Positions 46,067-58,000 of a stretch of DNA of 64,000 nt are shown here, in pieces. Each line of letters opens with the position of its first letter. Positions within the stretch are counted from its first letter, which is position 1. Source of the stretch: Aldrovandia affinis (lineage: Eukaryota > Chordata > Actinopteri > Notacanthiformes > Halosauridae); contig JAINUG010000054.1 in NCBI GenBank assembly GCA_029706075.1, forward strand, positions 4,997,074-5,061,073, read 5' to 3'. The position numbers and the translations under genes are program-made. Under the pieces are notes generated by a model. It saw nothing but the letters and a program-made list of their open reading frames with translations, searched no databases and was not told where the DNA came from.

Positions 46067-49000
46067 TCCCTCTCCCTCTCCCTCTCCCCCTCCCCACCTC
46101 CCCCCGGCAGGTCTGGGTACCAGCACTTCGAAGGAAGCGAAGGAGTACTTCTCTGACATGGAGCGCCATCGCATCCTCTTCAAGTACGCTGGCCCTCAGG
46201 ACGACGAGGCAATCACCCTGGTGAGCAGGCCTCCCGCTGTCGCGCTCTGATGACATCAGAGCACGGCCCTCCAACCAGAGGGTGGCGCTCTGCACCGGAA
46301 ACTCTTGCTATTGAGCGCCGGAGCATGTCTGAGCCCTTGGCTCAGTGCGTATGCGCACTTTCAGACCCGGAGGCGACAAATGGGCGTTAGGGACTTCCTG
46401 TCGCCGTTTGCTTCCAGGACGAGGTTTGCTTGGCTCCACCGATCAGGGCTTTTCCCTCTCCTAAGTACAGTGTGGGGCTGTAGGGGCTCAAATGGTCACA
46501 GGCTCACACAGAGTGTGCGTCAGAGGAGTGCGCGCGTCTCAGCCGCTCTTCTGGTGCGCAGGTGTGCGGTATAGTGGTTAGGGAACTGGGCTTGTAACGT
46601 TAAGGTTGCAGGTTCGATCCCCGGGTGGGACACTGCCGTTGTACCCTCGAGCAAGGTACTTAACCTGAATTGCTTCAGTTAATATCCAGCTGTATACATG
46701 GATTGTGAAGAAATGTAAACTGTAAGTCTGCTAAATGCCTGTAATGTAATGTGTGGGTGGCAACTTAGCGTTTCCAAGTTGAGAAGCGAGAAGGAAAAAA
46801 AAAAAAAAGGTATTTTGAGAGGAAAGGGAAAAGAAGCAGCAGGAAAAACGCACCCTCAATGTCTTGGCTTTTTGCGCAAGTCCCCCCTCGACTATATGTA
46901 AAGGATTTCACAGGGATCAGTGTCATTAGATGCTGCTTTGGGCAGGGGGCCTCCAGGTCCCGATTGGAGGGCCCCTTCGTTTTGCGCGCGGCGCCACGCT
47001 CATCTTGGCGGCTCTCTGAAGCTCAGGCCCCTCCTGTCCTCCCACCAGGCCTTTAGCAAGAAGAAGATCGAGGAACGGAAGGACTGGCTGACCAGCTTCA
47101 TGATCGATCGACGTCAGCGCCGGGAACACAACCTGCCGGAGGTGAGCGACCTCTGACCCAGTGACACCCCCCCTCCCCGGCCTGGCCCGGCGCAAACACC
47201 CCCTCTCGTGCTGACCCTGCCCGCATGCCTTCCTTCCCCCACAGGACTACCTGTACGGTCAAGCCACCAAGTCCCTCTCCTACCACGACTTCGTCAACAA
47301 GGAGCTGGTGCTGTACTCCAACTCGGACAACGAGAGGTCCATTCCCTGTCTGGTGGACGGTGAGCTGACGCGCTGGGCTTGGGCCTGTTCACTCTGTTCT
47401 GCAAACCGAGGGAGTTGCGATCAGGGCTGCAATTGTTGTACAACAGCCGGTGGCTCACAAGAAACTAACCTGTAATCAGCGGAGACTATTTTATTGGTCA
47501 TTCGTTTGTTTGTTTGTTTGTTTGTTTGTTTGTTTGTGTGTGTGTGTGTGTGTGTGTGTTGTACAAGTGCTGATCTGTGTTATGCAGGTCAGGCATACTC
47601 TGGACCTTCAGTTCAGGAGGTGAAACGGTCACCTTTTAACATACTCGTCTTGTGTTAAGTATGAGCGCTTGAAATACTTAGAAGGTGATGAGAAGGTCCT
47701 CTTGGCAAACCTCAGCCACCCGTAACGTGCAGCGTGTGAAAGTCGTCTTACCCGCCTGCCTCCCCGCGCCTCAGGTATGAAGCCCGGCCAGAGGAAGGTC
47801 CTGTTCTGCTGCTTCAAGAGAAACGACAAGAGGGAGGTGAAGGTGGCCCAGCTGGCCGGCTCCGTGGCCGAGATGTCCGCCTACCATCACGGAGAGGTGA
47901 GCACCTCCCCGAAAACCGGAAAAAGGCCACGCGCCGCCGTTTTCATTCCAGCCGTTTTGTGTCGAGCGAGAGCTGCCTCGGACCATTTTGAACCATCTGT
48001 TCTTACCATTTTGAACCATCTGTTTTTAGACGAAACGGGGCCCCGAGCTCGTCTTTTGACAAAATAAGTGCAAGTGTTTGACCAACCGAAACATGAGTAA
48101 ATGGGCTATGGAAGAGGACCTTTAATAGATGTGTACTTGACTTTTCCCCAGAAAACGGAATTCATTTCGAGCCTACACTACACTACACTACACTACACCA
48201 TTTCTTCACATTGAATTGCTTGAATATGGAAAACGAGTTCTGGCTACACGCCCACCTGTAACACTCCATATATAGAAAAGTGGAAATGTGGATACGGTGA
48301 CAGAAATTTCGGGCCGTTTCAGAAATTTCTGACCGTCGATCAAAAGCTGGGTTAAACACGCAGTGGTTACGGCTGAAGAATTGCATCCACCTTTACCAGA
48401 GGGTATTGGATAAGCTGTAGCGAGATGTCCCTTCACCCTGCTGTGTCTCTCTCTCTCTCTCAGGTTTCTCTGATGATGAGCATCGTTGGCCTGGCACAGG
48501 ACTTCGTCGGCAGTAATAACCTGAACCTTCTGCAGCCGATGGGTCAGTTTGGCACCCGGCTGCACGGCGGCAAGGACTCTGCCAGCCCTCGATACATCTT
48601 CACTATGCTCAGGTCAGTGCCCGTTTCCACTGTTGCACACACTCTCAGCCCTCCATACATCTTCACTGTTCTCAGGTCAGTGCCCACTTCCACTGATGCA
48701 CACACTCTCAGCCCTACACTGCCAGCCCTCCATACATCTTCACTGTTCTCAGGTCAGTGCCCACTTCCACTGTTGCACACACTCAGCCTTACACTGCCAG
48801 CCCTCGATACATCTTCACTGTTCTCAGGTCAGTGCCCGTTTCCGCTGATGCACACACTCTCAGCCCTACACTGCCCCCCCTCGATACATCTTCACTGTTC
48901 TCAGGTCAGTGCCCACACCATAACCTTAAACCTTAAACACTGGGCAGCAGTGTAGTATAACGGTTAAGGAGCTGGGCCTGTAACTGAGAGGAGTTTTTGG

Positions 49001-52000
49001 TTCAAATGCCTGGTGGGGTAGTCTCGCCGTACCCTTGAGCCAAGGTACTGAACCCAGTCACCTCAGTAAAATATCCCTTAAACAAGGCTGTGTGCTAAGC
49101 AACTACATCATGCAAATTGAAACTCACCCAGATGAGCATGACTTGAATTGCAGTTGAAATTATGGGATGTTACTCCATGTCAAAAAGGGAAGTCCCCCTG
49201 CCTTCTCTGATGAACAGAGTTAAGCCAATCGTTTTCCCACATACGGGCAGTAAGCAGCTTACTTCTCCTGGAAAAGATCCAGAACATTTGACCCGAACAC
49301 AAGAATTGAATGTATTGATCACAGCAAGGACCTCTGGCACGGACTCCAGATTTCATTGGAGGAAAGTGCATGTCGACCAGAGCTCTTGGCAGGCGTGCTC
49401 CTATAACATAACATAACATAACATAAGGGGAAGACGAGAACAGGCCATTCAGCCCAACACTGTCTCGTCCATTTCTACCACTAATCTGCTCACAATGCTT
49501 AGTTTACCCAATTTTTATTGAATTTATATTATATTATATAATAAATATTAATTAAATTTTATGCTCACTGATGACTCCTGCTGGCTTTAGAGAACTCCCA
49601 ATGACAAAATGGTACATGATGGCCAGAACGGGCCATTCGGCCCATCTAGGCTTACAGCAGGAAGTACCCTCCCCCCAAGGCACAATAATGACATCTGAAG
49701 TCTCTCTGCGTCCCTCTCTGCAGCCCGCTGGCCCGGCTGCTCTTCCCCCCGGTGGACGACAACCTGCTCAAGTACAACTTTGACGACAACCAGCGGGTGG
49801 AGCCCGAGTGGTACATGCCCATCTTGCCCCTGGTCCTGGTCAACGGTGCCGACGGCATCGGCACGGGCTGGGCCAGCCGCATCCCCAACTTCGACGTGCG
49901 CGAGATTGTCCAGAACATCCAGCGCATGCTCAATGGCGACGAGCCACTGGCCATGGTGAGCAAGGGCGGTCCCCGATTTACCGTTGGCCCGTTTTTAACC
50001 CCAGCAAGAGCTTCTCAGGAGTTATCACCGTCTTCACAGAATTGAATAGGCATAGGCAAAATCATGAGAAAGAAAAAAAAATATATATATTTTTTTTTAA
50101 ATTAAATTTTTGGGCCACTGGGGAACAGAAGGAACCTTTTTTATTTATTTAAAAATTTGTTTCTGATTTGATCCCATTTTCTCCCAATTTGGTAGCCAAT
50201 TAGACCCGCTATTTTTTACGTCAATCCCCCCCTAGTAATGTGAGTTCGCTGCCGTAGTCCTGCGACCGGTAGTGACGAAGGCGAAGTGATGCCTCTTCCG
50301 AGACGTCACTCGCCAAGCCGTCGACCGAATCCCGGTACTTACAGGGCCACTATACGCAGCGAACGTCACGTCGGCTTCCTCCCCCTCCCTGGGGCGGACA
50401 GCAATCGCCGCCCCCTGGTGGCACTCCCGGCCAAAGCCGACACTTGGCGAGACGGCGAATTGAACCCCGGTCTCCGTGGCCAGCGTCGGACGTTGTAACC
50501 ACTGGACCACGCGGGAGGCCGGAACCTTTTTAAAAATATATATATTTGTAATTTTTTTTTACACACCATCACTGCCAAAGCTCTAACGAATTCATCGTTA
50601 CTACGTCTTGTCATTTGCATGACTGCGTATACGACTCTCCTAAACCGTTGCTTTTTCCCCTGTTAGCTTCCAAGCTATAAGAACTTCAAAGGCACCATCG
50701 AGGAGTTGCTGACCAACCAGTACATCAACAGCGGAGAGGTGGCCATCATCGACTCCACCACCATCGAGATCTCCGAGCTGCCGGTTAAAACCTGGACGCA
50801 GGTGAGTGACCGCAGAGCACAGCTGATGACCGTAGATACTGTCTGTCCTTCACGTGTGTCAGGGTCTCCTCCAGCTTAATGCGCCTCGGTCACCACTGGT
50901 TCCAACAAAGAGAACTGGAATGCGCGTGGAACCGTGGCCCATAATTTAGGACTTTACGACGTGTTCATTACAATGCCTGTACAAATAGGCCGCCGGTGAC
51001 CAGGTCGGTCGCTGGTGGCAACCGTTGACCGGTTGCCGCGACACGTTTTGTCTGTCACATTGGTACGTCGTGTGCACATTTTTGCTGTACGTGCGCAGGA
51101 CGGGTGAAGCACAGAGGTCTCGCTCTTCCTCGCATTCTTTCTAACTGCGCTGCGTTTTTCCCCCGCCTACAACGTGGCCCCTCAGGCCTACAAAGAGAAC
51201 GTTCTGGAACCGATGCTCAACGGCACGGAGAAGGTCCCGGCCCTCATCACCGACTACAAGGAGTACCACACCGACACCACGGTCCGATTCGTGGTCAAGA
51301 TGACCGAGGAGCGCCTGCGGGAGGCGGAGGCCGCCGGGCTGCACAAGGTCTTCAAGCTCCAGAACCCCCTCACCTGCAATTCCATGGTAACGCCTCCGCT
51401 CGACGTTTTGACCCTGGACATGCTTTAGAGCAGGGGTGGGCAATTCCGGTCCTGGAGGGCCGGTGTGTATGCAGGTTTTTATTTCTACCAATTATCCTGG
51501 CTCAGTTAGCAAATTAGTTGGATACGCCAATGCTGGTTTACTTGTAGATTAGGCCACAGTACCACGTTTCATATGGGAACACAAGAACAGTCTTCAGCTG
51601 ACATTCATGGGCTTATCAAGAAATGTAGCTAAAATGTCAGATCACATAAATGATTGGGCTAATTAAATAATTAAGAGCAGAAGTTGGCATGAAATCCAGA
51701 AACGGATACGGATTGCCCACCCCTGCTTTAGAGTGAGATGTGCATGCTAGTGGCCATGTCTTTCCAGTGAATAGGTTTCCAATTCCAGCTTTTCCAAAGA
51801 ATACGGTTTTTCTCTTTTTTTGAAGGGCAGCTATTCTGAGCTTTGTGGTAAAAATGTACGTTGTGCCCACCAGGTGCTGTTTGACCACGTGGGCAGCCTG
51901 AAGAAGTACGAGTCGGTGCAGGACATCCTGAAGGACTTCTTTGAGCTGCGGATGAAGTACTATGTCCTGCGCAAGGACTGGCTGGTGGGCATGCTGGGGG

Positions 52001-55000
52001 CAGAGAGCCAAAAGCTCAGCAACCAGGCCCGCTTCATCCTGGAAAAGATCGAGGGCAGCCTGGTCATCGGTGGGTCCCCCTCTCTTAACCACCGATAACT
52101 CTGACCTCCGCCTACAATGGGGCCAGTGAACTAGGCTTTCGGTGCAGCAGTGGGTAACTTCAGGGGCTTTCTTGCTCTCCTTCATTACATTACATTACAT
52201 TTTAAGCATTTAGCAGGTGCTCTTATCCAGGGCGACTTACCAGATGTGCATAAATACATGGTAGGAACAATCATAGTGTGCGCGAGAGATCAGTGCAGTA
52301 ATACAGCAATAGACATCATTTCAGGCATCTGCATACCATACCTGTAACACTGGGAAGGAAAAGGTTAGTAATTTTTTAAAACATTTTTATTAAATGGAGT
52401 AAGCTGGGGTATATAGTGTTGGGCACAATTAGCTAGATGTACATTATTCAGTGGTAGTGGAGTCTGAAAAGGTGGGTTTTGAGTCTCTTCATAATAGCAT
52501 AAAAGTATGCAGCCATTCGTACTTCGATTCTGGTCCTAAAGATCTGACACAGTAACATTTAAAATTTGGTACCCAGTTTAAAGGCTCGTCCTGCTACGTT
52601 GTTCTCGTGGACCGTGGTTAACTAATTTAAGGGGATCAAGCTTTACGATCCTCGTCTTCTGTAATCCAGCTGGTTCAGTCCCCTTATTCTTCTGGCCTTC
52701 TACTTCAAAACCAGTCAGCAGCTACAGGCAAATCATCCCATATGCTCTCTGGAAGAGTTCCCTATAGAATGCAGGTAACATGCTCCCTGTAGTTTCCTAG
52801 AGCACAGCCATAGGGAACTCTAGGTAGAGTTCCCTATGGCTGGCAGTGTAGTGTAGTGTAATGGTTAGGGAGTTGGGCTTGTAACTCAGTGGTTGCAGGT
52901 TCAATTCCCAGGTGGGGCACTGCTGTTGTACCCTTGAGCAAGGTACTTAACCTGAATTGCTTCAGTAAAAGTATCCAGCTGTATAAATGGATTGTATGTA
53001 AAGAAATGTAAACTGTAAGTCGCTCTGGATAAGAGCGTCTGCTAAATGCCTAAAATGTCAAATGAGTGCAGGTAACATGCTCTAGGTATAGTTCCCTATG
53101 GAGACATGCTCTAGGTAGAGTTCCCTATCGATTAGTGCAGCTAATTGGATGTCCTGCTTCCCACACAGAAAACAAGCCCAAGAAGGTGCTGATCCGCATG
53201 CTGCAGGAAATGGGCTACGACTCCGACCCAGTCAAGGCCTGGAAGCAAGCCCAGGAGAAGGTGAGCCACACTCTGGACCCCTTCCCCAGCCCTCCCCTCC
53301 ATCACTCCAAACCCCACGTCCCTGCTCACTAGGTCTCCCGCTTCCCTGACACAGGGAATTATGCTTTTTGCTTCGCCGTTAACTGAAAGTGCAGACTCGG
53401 CTGAACTCGCTTCGTTGTTTAGCTGGAAAGAAATGTAAACTGTAAGTCGCTCTGGATAAGAGCGTCTGCTAAATGCCTAAAATGTCAAATGAGTGCAGGT
53501 AACATGCTCTAGGTAGAGTTCCCTATGGATTAGTGCAGCTAATTGGATGTCCTGCTGACTGATTTCTCCTTCCCACACAGAAAACAAGCCCAAGAAGGTG
53601 CTGATCCGCATGCTGCAGGAAATGGGCTACGACTCCGACCCAGTCAAGGCCTGGAAGCAAGCCCAGGAGAAGGTGAGCCACACTCTGGACCCCCTTCCCC
53701 AGCCCTCCCCCTCCATCACTCCAAACCCCACGTCCCTGCTCACTAGGTCTCCCGCTTCCCTGACACAGGGAATTATGCTTTTTGCTTCGCCGTTAACTGA
53801 AAGTGCAGACTCGGCTGAACTCGCGCTTCGTTGTTTAGCTGGCCACGGAGACCGGGGTTCAATTCCTCGTCTCGCCAGAGTCGGCTCTGGAGTCCGGGGG
53901 CGGCGGTTGGCTGTCCGCCCCAGGGAGGGGGGAAGGAAGCCGACATGAGATTCGCTGCGCATAAGAGCGGCCCTGCAGTATACCGGGTTACGGTTGATAC
54001 TTGGGCGAGTGCCGTCTCGGAAGAGGCGTCAGGTCGCGTGTCGCTACCGGTTGCAGGACTACGGCGGTGAACTCGCATTACTAGGGGGGGGATTGACTTA
54101 AATAGCGGGTCTAATTGGCTACCAAATTTGGAGAAAATGAGATAAAAATTAGAAACAAAAATTATATTAAAAAAAGAAATGTAAACTGTGTAAGTCTGCT
54201 AAATGCCTAAAAATGTCGATGCAATGGATGTTTCCCAGTCGGTGGGTGGGTATCGTATCGGGGTTTCTCTGAGGACACTGTCGAAACCGACCGTCTCTGT
54301 GGGTCCCAGGCATCCGAGATGGAGGACTCGACCGAAGCGTCGGAGGAGGAGGAGAAGGAGGAAGAAGAGTCCTCAGGCCCGGACTACAATTACCTGCTGA
54401 GCATGCCCATGTGGTTCCTGACCAAGGAGAAGAAGGAGGAACTGTGCAAACAGAGAGACACCAAGGTCAGGATATCCTCCTTTGCACTGTACTTCCTGCC
54501 ATCCCATGACGCTCCAGGGCACTCCGAAGCGGAATGTGACGTGACACAATCGGATATTGTGTTTCGGCGTGCGCCAATTCTAGCAGCAGAGTTAATACCG
54601 TTGTTAAATGGACCCTGGGTAGATTGCTCTCAGGTGAGACAGTGTGTTAAGCAGAGCTCTGTATTAATGCATCCATGCCGCTCTCACTGGTGTGCAGTTG
54701 ACGGAGCTGAATACGCTGAAGGAGAAAACCCCGGATTACCTGTGGAGAGAGGATCTTGCTGCCTTCACCGAGGAGCTGGAGGTGAGTCGGGGGTAGTCTG
54801 CAAACTACTGCAGCTGGATCACAGGGAAACGCTGGGTAATCGGGCTAATGGCCTGCAAGACCAAACTTCCCCTTCATGGCCCGGCCCTAGTTCATTTGCC
54901 TCACTCAAAAGACCATAGCTCAAGTGCGTTCTTCTCCCCCCCTCCCAAGCGCGTGGAGGCGAAGGAGAAGGAGAGCGCGGCGGTGGTGGTGAAACCAGCG

Positions 55001-58000
55001 AAGGGCAAGGCGGCCCGGCAGAAGGTGGTGAAGGTGAAGGAGGAGACCATGCCCACCCCACAAGGGCGCCGCGTCATCCCGCGCATCACCAACGCCATGA
55101 AGGCCGACGCCAACCGCAAGGCCATCGCCAACAACAAAGGGGACGGCAAGAGGGGCAAACCTTCAGTCAAGGTCAGTTTGCAGTTGATGATCAGACTTAT
55201 GATGGTGTTTAGGTAAGCTGATCCTGGATCAGCTCTTGGGTCAGGAACTACGAGGAGCATTTAAGCAAGGCCTGAATTAGGTCAAAACCAGTTCGCCCAG
55301 TTGGCTGAATGGGGACATTTAAGTTCACATACTGTTTTAAGGTCACCTGCCAGACAACTGACAATGGATTCTGTGCCACATCACTCTAACAGAGACGTCG
55401 CCAAGGCGACGTGTGTTGCAAATTTTGATTATTGTGTGCGTTCTGCTCAGACTGAGGGCGACGACGACGTGGTTTTCAAGATGTCCTTCGACGAAGAGGC
55501 AGGGGAGAGCGAGAACTCGCAGGAGATGGGCCTGGCGGCCAGGCTGGCCAAGGCCAAGAAGGCTACTAGCAAAGAGAAAGGTAACTCATAACATCCATAA
55601 GGGGCTTTCAGCCCTGAGACTGATGTTGCTGTAGGACGTGCCTTGAAAGTTGTTGCGCGCTGACCAGTCAGAGCGAATTGCGCCATTCATGCAGTGACAC
55701 GCGCTAGTGGCACCTCACCCGCAGTTGCTGAACTGCCACGATTCCCCCCCGCGTTTTTCTCTTTCTGAATTGATGCATGGATGCGTCTGTGCATGGCCGC
55801 CCATGAACATGTGTCCTCTGGCAGCAGCGAAGAGCGGGAAGCAGACCACCCTTCAGTTCCAGCCAGTGAAGAAGAACTCGTGGTCCGATGACGAAGCTGA
55901 CGAAGACCACAACCACTCCGACGCTATGGAGGTGGAATTGGCCCCCAGGGAAAAGGTGGTGCGCCAAGCCAAAGGTGAGACCTGGCTCGGGTTCTGGCTC
56001 TTTGGCACGGACCGTAGTGGGTGGGAGACACTGACACTGTTTTTTTTTGTTTTGTTTGTTTGTTTTTTCGAAGCAGCCAATAAAAAGTACAGCATGTCCA
56101 GCAGCGAGAGCGAGGATGAGGACGAGTTCAAGGGCAAGGTGACCAAGAGGAGGGTGGTGGAAAGTGACGACGAGGACTTTGACCTGCAGGAGTCCAGCGA
56201 CAAGGAAGCGCCAGCGCCAGCTCGTCTGCCCGAGTTGAAGTGAGTCTCGTCTGTCTGAGCGCGCTAGGGAAACCAGTGTAATCTACTCCGGAGCAAATCG
56301 TTTTTCTACATTGGTGGTAAAGCACTTTGGATCAGTGGGAAATTTGTGATCGACAGGCACATTTCTGTTCCAAGCATGATAGTATGATTACATTGCTCGT
56401 TTTTCCCTTGTATTGTTCATAAGTTTTACTTCAGTTCTTCTATGTAGTTAATGCTGGAGGGATATTTTGTCACCAAAGACTTGTTTCTTCTGGTTTGGAT
56501 GCAAAAATCATGATTGGGAAAAGACTAAGTCAAGGAGATCAAGTCGGTTCCAGGCTCAACTCCCCAAGTATATGCCTGATAGTTCTCTCCGAGTGGCAGT
56601 CCGCCCACCTCTCTTGCAAGGTGGACGCTTGGCAGAGCAATACGTGTTGATTGTTGATGTTTTACCTGGAACCGGCACAATCCCCATACACAAGCAGTCA
56701 TTGCAGCAATGATTTTGGCACCCAAACAGGAGAAGAGAAACTGAAGACCGTATGTGAACTTAAATATTTTGTGTTAAAGTTAAAGAACTTAAAGTTCAAC
56801 TGACCCTCGTTTACTTCTCACAGGAAAAAGCCAGTGAAGAGCAAACCAAAGAAGACTGAAAAGGCAGAGGCAAAGGGTAATCCGGACTGTAAGTGTAGCT
56901 CCCTGCAAAGCTAGGCTTGTTATAGACACCACCTGACCTGCGGTCTTGAACGGGAACGAGTAAGCCAACTAGACGTTTTTGCCTGTACAGCTCAGTCCAG
57001 TCTGGATGAGGTGGCCGTCGCCGTGACCTCTGATGTTCCAGCCAAGCCCAAAGCTGCCGCCAAGAAACCTGCAGCTGGCAAGAAAAAACTCTTGGGTAAT
57101 GCGTGCTGTCGGATATGCATGCATGCGTGCGTGCGCGCATTTGTGTAATGTGCTGGTTTGTTTGGCTAATCAAAGATGTGGTAGGCATGAACGTTTTGTG
57201 TGTTTATTATTATAATTTTTTTCCTTTATTTAACCAGAAAAGCCACATTGAGATTAAAAATCTATTTTTCAAGTGTGTCCTGGCCAAGACAGGCAGCAAG
57301 AAAACAATGAGTTGCATACATACAAAACGTATAACATATAACAGAATCAAAGTTTAAAATAGAAGTGGTGTTGAGATGAAGTGGTCCCAAGCAGAGGACG
57401 ATGGGATTGAGGTCTCTCATTCTGTCTATGTCCCCCCCCCACCCCATCTCTAAAGACGTCAAGCAGCCATCCATCCTGGATGCCCTGTCCAAGTCCAAAG
57501 CTGTGCCTAAAGGCGCGCCCAAAGCCGCCAGAAAGGAGGCCACCAAAGCAGCAGTCCCCGCGAAGGCGACCTGGGTGTTCTCCAGCGACTCGGAGGGGTC
57601 CCAGCCCGCCCCGCCCGCCAAGGAGAAACCGGCCCCCAAGCCACAGGCCAGCCGCAAAAGAAAGACGGTGCAGGACAGCGAGGACTCTGACAGCAGCTCC
57701 GACGACCTCATGTCCCGCATAAAAGCCCAGAAGACTGCGGGAAAGGTGAGCATGGCCCGGATACTCCTCACCCTGCGAGAACCAATAAAAATACACGTTT
57801 AAAAAACTTAGCATTTACCGATAGCTTCAGTTTACTCTGAGAAGTGTAGCTTTTGAGAAGGGTTTCAACCGTTTTTAACAAAAGCCATAACAAAAACCTA
57901 ACTCCGAAGGCGCAAAGTCATTCAGCCCTGAGTCACCTTGGACTGACCATGATGTGGTCTTTTTTGGACACACCCTGTGCAGGCCAGAAGAGGATGGCTC

